This document shows, piece after piece, positions 14,333 to 18,574 of a stretch of DNA of 18,574 nt. Position 1 is the stretch's first letter. Every line of letters starts with the position of its first letter. The notes below the pieces were generated by a model that was given only the letters and a program-made list of their open reading frames with translations, ran no database searches and was not told the origin of the DNA. The stretch lies in contig DAOWLV010000011.1 of NCBI GenBank assembly GCA_030643455.1, positions 1 to 18,574 of the forward strand. Reading direction: 5' to 3'. The DNA comes from Candidatus Krumholzibacteriia bacterium (GTDB taxonomy: Bacteria; Krumholzibacteriota; Krumholzibacteriia; LZORAL124-64-63). Both the position numbers and the translations under genes were made by a program.

Positions 14333-14877
14333 AGACGCCTCATTTTCCATGCAGGGTTTTTCCAGGTGTACCAGGTGCGTTGCTGCGCTTGGCCGGGTTT
14401 TTGATGGTATGTTGTCTGATGGCCGGTTGTGGTGTCTATTCAGCCAGCAGCGGCCGGGTGGATGAAAACCTGAAAAAAGTGGCCGTGCAGTATCTGGAAA
14501 ACCTGACTCCGGAACCCAATCTGGGGGTAGAGCTCTCGGACGTCATCATCTTTGCCCTGCAGGTCGACAACACCCTCAAGGTTGTGGATGAAGCGAGTTC
14601 GGACAGCATCATCAGTGGCAAGGTTGTTCGTTACACCCTGCGGCCAGTGTCGGCAACCCAGGATTTGACCGTCAATGAATTTCAGGTACAAATCGCCGTT
14701 GTGCTGACCTTTACGGTCCGGGCCACCGGTGAAAAGATTTTCGAAAATCGCCGGTTCACCGGGACCGGTAACTATGTTCTCAATGACCCGCAGGGCACAA
14801 GCGAAACAACAGGCCGCCAGGAAGCGGTCGAGGAAATCGTGCGTGACATCCTGGCCCAGGTCGTCGAGGACTGGTAA
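14329..14877 (+). CDS. lptE: LptE-family LPS assembly lipoprotein
   Basis: Probable outer-membrane lipoprotein that plugs and helps assemble the LptD translocon for lipopolysaccharide. It has 182 residues. Seen: a long signal peptide with hydrophobic core around 17-31 and lipobox LMAGC, lipidated Cys34, then GVYSASSG, matching the short 'CGY/CGVY' start typical of LptE. After this come KKVAVQYLENLTPEPNLG (matching the family's V-x-x-x-x-N-x-T-x-E-P-x-L pattern), DNTLKVVDEASSDSIISGKVVRY and ENRRFTGTGNYVL. ATG overlaps the regulator stop by 4 bases. The next gene is holA, the same adjacency as in E. coli, which strongly supports the call because LptE sequences are otherwise weakly conserved. 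Start choice is fixed by the coupled ATGA; an internal Met26 would destroy the signal. Confidence 0.88.
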   Translation: MKTPHFPCRVFPGVPGALLRLAGFLMVCCLMAGCGVYSASSGRVDENLKKVAVQYLENLTPEPNLGVELSDVIIFALQVDNTLKVVDEASSDSIISGKVVRYTLRPVSATQDLTVNEFQVQIAVVLTFTVRATGEKIFENRRFTGTGNYVLNDPQGTSETTGRQEAVEEIVRDILAQVVEDW

Positions 14878-14890
14878 TAATAGGAGTTCC

Positions 14891-15940
14891 GTGGCTTACC
14901 CCAGGAAAAACAAGGGTCCGGATGTCCCCGGCTTTCAGGATCTTGTGGATCAGGATCTGAAAACCGGAAAGTTCCGGCCTGTTTATCTGCTGGCCGGAGA
15001 GGATACGCTGCGCATCGAGGGTGTCGTGGAGAAGATCCGGAAGGATGCCCTCGGCGAAAGTGGATCCCCTTTCAATTTCCATGTTTTCCAGGGTGACCAG
15101 ATACCCGTAGAGAAGATCGTCCAGCAGGCCTTGAGTCTGCCCATGCTGGGCAGCTGTCAGGTTATCTGGGTCAAGCACGCGGACCGGTGTCTGGGCAGTC
15201 AGGACACCCAGGGAATCCTGGAAAAATACCTCGACCGTCCCGTCCCGGAATCCATTCTCATTCTTTCGGCGGACAAGGCCGACAAGAGGAAAAAATGGGT
15301 CAAGGTCTGCCTTGAGAAAAAGTACTTCTTTGATTTTACTCCGCCCTCCGGCGAAGCCCTCATCCAGTGGGTCCTCAAGGCGGCCAGGCGCGAAAAGCTG
15401 CCCCTCGAACCCGATCAAGCCCGGATTCTCTGCGACCTGGTGGGGAATGACCTGATGAGCCTCAAGAGTGAGATCGACAAGCTGGCTTTGCTGGCGGAGG
15501 ACCGCGGTCAGGCCATCAGCGCCGAGGAACTCGGGCGGATCATCATGGACCAGGCAGTTCTGGAAGGCTATGAAATCACGGCCAATCTCGAGCCGGGCAA
15601 GACTCCGGAAGTGCTGAAGACGTGGTTCAGGCTCTCGGAATGGGGGAGGTCGCCCTTTGAAATCGCTCCCCTGCTCATTTCCAGGGTCCGCAAAGGCGCC
15701 ATCCTGGCCTCCGGCAGGGATCAGGGGATGTCGGACAAGGACATCGGGGCCTTGACTGGTCAGAATCCCTGGAGTTTCCGCTACCTCGAACCCATGGTTC
15801 GGGGAATGGGCAGGCAGGGATTGGGTACGGCACTTCAGGCCGCCCTGGAATGTGACCGGCGCTTGAAGGGGTCCCCATTGAAACCGGATGTCATAATCGA
15901 AAAACTCATCATGGACCTGTGCAGGTCCGATGGTGACTGA
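14891..15940 (+). CDS. holA: DNA polymerase III delta subunit
   Basis: Clamp-loader subunit that opens the sliding clamp; 349 residues (E. coli 343). The start is GTG 14891, with AGGAG at 14882-14886 four bases before it; the open frame runs back into lptE but conservation starts near residue 14. Seen: FQDLVDQDLKTGKFRPVYLLAGEDTLRIEGVVEKIR (the typical delta opening with P-V-Y-L-L-x-G-x-D), LPMLGSCQVIWVKHAD, ESILILSADKADKRKKWVK, LEKKYFFDFTPPSGEALIQWV, DQARILCDLVGNDLMSLKSEIDKLALLAEDRG, and a C-terminal helical collar region with ISRVRKGAILASG and ALECDRRLKGSPLKPDVIIEKLIM. It follows lptE by 13 bases and ends 65 bases before the thioredoxin gene. A leucine-rich helical C-terminus and the lptE neighbour make the assignment firm. 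Confidence 0.93.
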   Translation: MAYPRKNKGPDVPGFQDLVDQDLKTGKFRPVYLLAGEDTLRIEGVVEKIRKDALGESGSPFNFHVFQGDQIPVEKIVQQALSLPMLGSCQVIWVKHADRCLGSQDTQGILEKYLDRPVPESILILSADKADKRKKWVKVCLEKKYFFDFTPPSGEALIQWVLKAARREKLPLEPDQARILCDLVGNDLMSLKSEIDKLALLAEDRGQAISAEELGRIIMDQAVLEGYEITANLEPGKTPEVLKTWFRLSEWGRSPFEIAPLLISRVRKGAILASGRDQGMSDKDIGALTGQNPWSFRYLEPMVRGMGRQGLGTALQAALECDRRLKGSPLKPDVIIEKLIMDLCRSDGD

Positions 15941-16005
15941 TGGAAAACGGCCGGACCTTTTGGCCGAACCGTGCGACTGACGTGAACCCTTGAAAGGACA
16001 ACAAT

Positions 16006-16308
16006 ATGGCTGACGGACTGCTTGAATTCACCGACGCGGATTTCGACAACACCGTCTCCACGAGCGACATCCCGATCCTGGTGGATTTCTGGGCGCCGTG
16101 GTGCGGGCCCTGCAAGGCGATGACACCGACGATCGAAAAACTGGCCGGGGAATTTGCGGGCAAGGTGTTGGTGGGGAAAATGGACATCCAGGCCCATCCA
16201 CAAACAGCCGGAAAGCTTTTCTTCAAAAACGGCCAGGTGGTCGAGTCCTTGATCGGCGCCGCCAACGAGGAAAAGATCCGGGATAAGATGGATATCGTCC
16301 TCGAATGA
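16006..16308 (+). CDS. Thioredoxin-like protein lacking the cis-proline loop
   Basis: A 100-residue cytoplasmic thioredoxin-fold protein with the canonical redox site WCGPCK (Trp32-Cys33-Gly34-Pro35-Cys36-Lys37) preceded by PILVDFWAP. The N-terminus EFTDADFDNTV and tail KNGQVVESLIGAANEEKI follow ordinary thioredoxin. Between them, HPQTAGK (64-70) runs straight into LFFKNG (71-76). Normal thioredoxins have about nine more residues here (YGIRxIPTL), including the cis-Pro opposite the active site and the start of strand beta-4. This explains the short length (usual 105-110). The ribosome site AAAGGA 15993-15998 is 7 bases before ATG. It lies 65 bases after holA with no clear promoter of its own. 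Function may be altered or lost, or the deletion may be an assembly artefact; no homologous reductase is nearby. Confidence 0.88.
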   Translation: MADGLLEFTDADFDNTVSTSDIPILVDFWAPWCGPCKAMTPTIEKLAGEFAGKVLVGKMDIQAHPQTAGKLFFKNGQVVESLIGAANEEKIRDKMDIVLE

Positions 16309-16334
16309 TTTTCCAGTTTGAATCAAGGTGATTT

Positions 16335-16372
16335 TGGCTGGAGGGGCCCAAAAATTGGCCATTTATCAGCCA
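16335..16372. terminator. Possible weak bidirectional terminator between convergent genes
   Basis: The outer arms TGGCTG (16335-16340) and CAGCCA (16367-16372) enclose inner GGCC arms (16345-16348 and 16357-16360) around an A-rich loop. It lies 27 bases after the thioredoxin stop and between two genes facing each other. There is no clean T run on either side, so termination is only a suggestion. Confidence 0.3.
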
Positions 16373-16387
16373 TTCACACTTACTTAA

Positions 16388-16403
16388 CATAATATACATT
16401 ATG
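16388..16403. repeat. Palindrome CATAAT-ATAC-ATTATG
   Basis: A perfect 6-4-6 inverted repeat in the AT-rich 147-base gap between the 3' ends of the thioredoxin and DUF4870-like genes. A second, looser pair GCAATTA (16405-16411) and TAATTGC (16446-16452) follows. There is no start codon downstream on either strand that would make it an obvious operator. Confidence 0.4.
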
Positions 16404-16455
16404 CGCAATTAATTAAGACGATGGGCCAAGTGTCTGTAATATAGATAATTGCTTG

Positions 16456-16821
16456 TTAGTCCAGAGAGCCGTGAACGGGGATCTTATCCGCCAGTTCGTC
16501 CAGATATGGCAGTCGCCAGTCCTCACCGAAGATGGCCTTGGTGAACCCCAGGACAGACATGGAAAGGACAAACAGGAAAAACACCAGCCGCAAGGCGATC
16601 ACGACGAGGAAACCCAGCAGGGGCAGTTTTCCGAGGGTGATGTCGATGATCCCGATGAAGAAGAATCCCACCATCTCGAAAAACAGGAGTGCAAATCCTT
16701 GCCGGCAATGGCGGGCCAGAAAGTCGGTTTTTGAAGCGGACAGCAGCGGTACGAAAACCAGGAAGGAAAGGTAGCACAGGGCTCCCAGCCAGCGGTCACG
16801 AATGGAGATGTGGTTTTCCAT
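16456..16821 (-). CDS. DUF4870/UPF0132-like small membrane protein
   Basis: Inner-membrane protein of 121 residues with three hydrophobic segments: about 11-28 (WLGALCYLSFLVFVPLLSA), 42-60 (FALLFFEMVGFFFIGIID) and 66-92 (LLGFLVVIALRLVFFLFVLSMSVLG). The features resemble the DUF4870/Tic20-like family: an early ALCYLSFLVFVPLL helix, then the basic-aromatic FLARHCRQGFALLFFE corresponding to the family's F-A-R-F-H-x-x-Q-G motif, and a tail KAIFGEDWRLPYLDELADKI matching 'KAxxGExWxLPxIGxxAxKI'. Function of the family is not known to me. The ribosome site GGGGGAG (minus strand, 16831-16837) is 9 bases before the ATG. It is convergent with the thioredoxin and divergent from the PqqD-family gene, sharing a 150-base promoter region with the latter. 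Confidence 0.75.
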   Translation of the reverse strand: MENHISIRDRWLGALCYLSFLVFVPLLSASKTDFLARHCRQGFALLFFEMVGFFFIGIIDITLGKLPLLGFLVVIALRLVFFLFVLSMSVLGFTKAIFGEDWRLPYLDELADKIPVHGSLD

Positions 16822-16872
16822 GGCTTGATTCTCCCCCTGGACGGGATCGACTAAATGGCTGATGAAGCACCA

Positions 16873-16926
16873 TTGCTGAAGACCTAAGGACCTGGATATT
16901 CTACTTTGTTTTACGACACCTGGGAA
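16873..16926. promoter_or_regulatory. Overlapping divergent promoter pair
   Basis: Minus strand: TTCCCA (16921-16926) and TAGAAT (16898-16903) with a 17-base spacer, facing the DUF4870-like gene. Plus strand: TTGCTG (16873-16878) and TATTCT (16897-16902) with an 18-base spacer, facing the PqqD-family gene. The two -10 boxes overlap, so the promoters could not fire at once. The minus-strand -10 matches consensus at five of six positions; the plus-strand boxes are weaker. Confidence 0.4.
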
Positions 16927-16971
16927 ACAATGTTTAGCTCGGATTTTCCCTGACCGGAAGGCATCGATGGC

Positions 16972-17361
16972 ATGAAAGGCACGAACCTTTTTCGCAAGTC
17001 CTCCCGCAAGTGGCGGGGAGTCGATTTCATGGGCCTGGTGCCCGTAAAGACATGCGGATGGGCTCCCGGTGATATTCCTGGACAGACCATCCTTCTGCAG
17101 CCGCGCTTCAGCACAGGGCTGCTGGGGCGGTTTCTTCAGCCCAGGCTCACCGAAACCAAGAAATACATCCGGATTCCCCTCGAGGATCGAGGGTCTTTCC
17201 TCTGGGGCCTGATTGATGGGAAAATGACCGTCGGGGACATGACGGAGGCCTTTCGGCGGGAATTTCCTGCAGAAAACGACCAGGTTCCCGAGCGGGTGGC
17301 CACCTATCTTTACCAGATGGTCGATAATGGGTTGATCGATTTTGTTAATTTCAAAGCCTGA
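16972..17361 (+). CDS. PqqD-family protein (orphan)
   Basis: A 129-residue soluble protein whose C-terminal 80-90 residues match the PqqD fold, a small winged-helix-like peptide-binding domain (RiPP recognition element). Seen: ILLQPRFSTGLLGRFLQPRL, then KYIRIPLEDRGSFLWGLIDGKMTVGDMTEAFRREFP and VPERVATYLYQMVDNGLIDFV. These follow the family pattern I-x-L-D-x-x-G-x-x-x-W-x-L-I-D-G-x-x-T-V-x-E-I and the closing hydrophobic strand. The N-terminal 40 residues, with CGWAPGD, are extra. The start ATG 16972 has GGAAGG 16956-16961 ten bases upstream. No radical-SAM enzyme, precursor peptide or pqq gene is in view, so a peptide-maturation role is only a possibility; stand-alone PqqD proteins of unknown function are common in some phyla. 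Confidence 0.75.
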   Translation: MKGTNLFRKSSRKWRGVDFMGLVPVKTCGWAPGDIPGQTILLQPRFSTGLLGRFLQPRLTETKKYIRIPLEDRGSFLWGLIDGKMTVGDMTEAFRREFPAENDQVPERVATYLYQMVDNGLIDFVNFKA

Positions 17362-17362
17362 G

Positions 17363-17392
17363 CAAATTTATGCGGTTTTGGTGATAAATTTG
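17363..17392. repeat. Perfect 9-base inverted repeat after the PqqD-family stop
   Basis: CAAATTTAT (17363-17371) and ATAAATTTG (17384-17392) flank a 12-base centre, beginning one base after the stop codon. The AT-rich stem makes it a poor intrinsic terminator. It could be an operator for the downstream gene or a 3' stabilising hairpin. Confidence 0.45.
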
Positions 17393-17413
17393 TTGAAGTC
17401 CAGGCCTTATAAG

Positions 17414-17442
17414 TTGACTATTTCAGGGAAGGTGTCAAAATC
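17414..17442 (+). promoter_or_regulatory. Weak promoter candidate before the terminal glycosyltransferase
   Basis: TTGACT (17414-17419) matches the -35 consensus at five of six positions; 17 bases on is AAAATC, a poor -10. It lies in the 166-base gap between the PqqD-family gene and the glycosyltransferase. No better promoter is visible there. Confidence 0.25.
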
Positions 17443-17527
17443 ATCAACCGGATGAAACAGTGCCCTTGCCCGCGTGTTGGAACGTGAGCCATCAGATGGA
17501 GTGAAGAGACTAACCTCCGAATTGACA

Positions 17528-18574
17528 ATGAGTAGCCTCATCCAAGAATTATTCATCTTTTTTGCCCGGCACATGGTGCTGGCTTTCCTGGTGTTTGTCA
17601 CCCTCTGGGCCGTGCTGGATCGCTGGGGTCCATCCCGCCGTGGTCTGGACCGCCTCTCCCCTGTGCTGGGACGCCGTCTGGTGATGGGGATGAGTTTGGG
17701 AGTCCTGGCCATCTTTGTTTTGATCGGTGGCTGGTACCTGACCCTGGATGGTTTTGCCGGCGAGGTGGAGCCGGTGGTTTCAAGCCTGTCCTGGCTGGTG
17801 CAGCATGGACATCCTCTCTACCATGAGATCGATGCTGCGCAGCGCTACAGCGTGCTGTATGGCCCATCGGTGTTTCTGACCAACGGTTTGTTCCTCCAGA
17901 TTTTGGGTCCATCCCTTTTCTCGGCGAAACTGGGATCCTTTTTGGGGGTCCTCGGCTGCTTGTTCCTCTTCTACGCGGCGCTGACCAGGTCGACCCGTGA
18001 CTGGGTGGCGCTGTTCACTACCAGTCTGGCCGCCCTCTATTTCTGGAGCCAGGGGTTCGCCGTCTATCTGGTCCGTCCCGACGCCTTGTTGCTGTTCTCG
18101 GTGGGGCTGGCACTGTTTGCCGCAGTGAAGACCAGACGAGTCATTGCCCTGGTGACAGTGGCGGTGATGCTGGGTTTCGCCGTCAACCTCAAGGTGCACG
18201 CGGTCGTCTATTTTTTCCCGGTCCTGGCCATCCTGGCCGGAAGATTTGGTTGGAGACGAATGTTCCTGACCGTGGCAGGTTCGGTCGTTGTCATCTTGGC
18301 GCCCTTTGTCCTCCATTCGCAGGTGTCGGCCCTCAACTATCTGGAGTGGCTGCACAATGCCCTCGATCATGGACTTGTGACCGAGACAATTTCCGCCACC
18401 CTGCAGTTCGCTGCCTACTTGCTACTCCCCCTGGTCGCACTGCTTTTGATCTCCCCCATTCGTGCCCAACATGTGAAACGTCACGCGGTGTTGCTGGCCA
18501 GTCTGGCGCCTACCTATGTCCTGACCCTGGTCCTGGCCGCCAAACCCGGCGCGGGGCTGGTTCATCTTTTGCCC
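17528..18574 (+). CDS. Multi-pass GT-C-like glycosyltransferase (3' partial)
   Basis: An open frame of 349 codons with no stop before the right edge. The protein is strongly hydrophobic, with about ten to eleven membrane segments, starting with two helices (residues about 3-24 and 48-72). Next comes a loop rich in conserved-looking residues (GFAGEVEPVVSSLSWL, HGHPLYHEID, RYSVLYGPSVFLTNG, LGPSLFSAKLGSFLG), and then alternating helices with VYLVRPDALLLFSVGLALF and NLKVHAVVYFFPVL. A first loop with acidic residues, then 'G-x-P-L-Y' and 'Y-G-P' motifs, is typical of polyprenyl-phosphate-sugar-using GT-C enzymes (ArnT/GT39/GT83-like or DUF2029-like). Donor and acceptor cannot be told. The start ATG 17528 lacks a good ribosome site; TTG 17522 in the same frame is an alternative. 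Confidence 0.65.
   Translation, partial: MSSLIQELFIFFARHMVLAFLVFVTLWAVLDRWGPSRRGLDRLSPVLGRRLVMGMSLGVLAIFVLIGGWYLTLDGFAGEVEPVVSSLSWLVQHGHPLYHEIDAAQRYSVLYGPSVFLTNGLFLQILGPSLFSAKLGSFLGVLGCLFLFYAALTRSTRDWVALFTTSLAALYFWSQGFAVYLVRPDALLLFSVGLALFAAVKTRRVIALVTVAVMLGFAVNLKVHAVVYFFPVLAILAGRFGWRRMFLTVAGSVVVILAPFVLHSQVSALNYLEWLHNALDHGLVTETISATLQFAAYLLLPLVALLLISPIRAQHVKRHAVLLASLAPTYVLTLVLAAKPGAGLVHLLP

Noticed and set aside
15950..15980. Sigma-54-like element (TGGCCGAACCGTGC) upstream of the thioredoxin gene
   Set aside because: The GG and GC elements are 9 rather than 10 bases apart and the flanking bases do not match the -24/-12 consensus.
16855..16887. Tiny frame MADEAPLLKT in the divergent promoter region
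   Set aside because: Ten codons, no convincing ribosome site, and located inside the promoter-like elements.
17452..17487. Short frame MKQCPCPRVGT just downstream of the PqqD-family gene, considered as a RiPP-like precursor
   Set aside because: Only 11 codons, no ribosome site, no leader peptide region, and no modifying enzyme in view. Chance is the simplest explanation.
1..18574. CRISPR array, transposase, phage or toxin-antitoxin genes
   Set aside because: No regularly spaced direct repeats, no transposase or integrase motifs and no small toxin-antitoxin pair were seen on either strand.

Overview
The window is a GC-rich, gene-dense chromosomal segment of a Gram-negative bacterium. An LptE-type outer-membrane lipoprotein, an OPX/SLBB polysaccharide exporter, the MEP isoprenoid pathway and an NtrC-type sigma-54 activator point to a diderm. 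Several proteins resemble Bacteroidetes/FCB-like versions, for example DXS with AEGHA instead of AEQHA and small proteins ending in DADFEEI. Others (the RecN motifs, the DUF212 protein) are divergent. I cannot name the phylum; an uncultured FCB-related or similar lineage is my guess only.

Bases 1-6404 are one tight, mostly overlapping gene string: folD (5' end cut off), ispA, a divergent PAP2/DUF212 membrane protein, dxs, nadK and recN. The folD-ispA-dxs-...-recN backbone is a known conserved order (Bacillus folD-xseA-xseB-ispA-dxs-tlyA-ahrC-recN; tlyA-nadK-recN in mycobacteria). Here xseA, xseB, tlyA and argR/ahrC are absent and a DUF212 gene sits between ispA and dxs. The string supplies one-carbon folate, farnesyl diphosphate, DXP and NADP, plus a recombination-repair ATPase.

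Bases 6437-7140 hold a promoter, a tRNA-Arg(CCG) with encoded CCA, and two small membrane-protein genes. Bases 7242-12707 form an envelope-polysaccharide region. It contains a WbpA-like UDP-GlcNAc 6-dehydrogenase, a WbpP-like C4 epimerase (together a route to UDP-GalNAcA), an OPX/SLBB exporter, a convergent flippase-like membrane protein (YbhN/LPG-synthase-TM type), and a polyprenyl-phosphate sugar-phosphate transferase that would start repeat-unit assembly. An AT-rich, palindrome-rich 362-base intergenic region precedes the transferase, and a good intrinsic terminator follows it.

Bases 12831-15940 start with a sigma-70-like promoter, then an orphan NtrC-family regulator overlapping lptE, followed by holA. 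The lptE-holA adjacency is conserved in E. coli. Bases 16006-16308 encode a thioredoxin with an intact WCGPCK site but an apparent 9-residue internal deletion that removes the cis-proline loop. This is the most unusual protein feature here. The tail holds a DUF4870-like membrane protein on the minus strand, an orphan PqqD-family protein, and a multi-pass GT-C-type glycosyltransferase running off the right edge.

I found no mobile element, CRISPR array or phage gene. No complete new system is evident. The best leads are the loop-deleted thioredoxin, the DUF212 protein inside the isoprenoid operon, the orphan PqqD protein and the control region of the sugar transferase.
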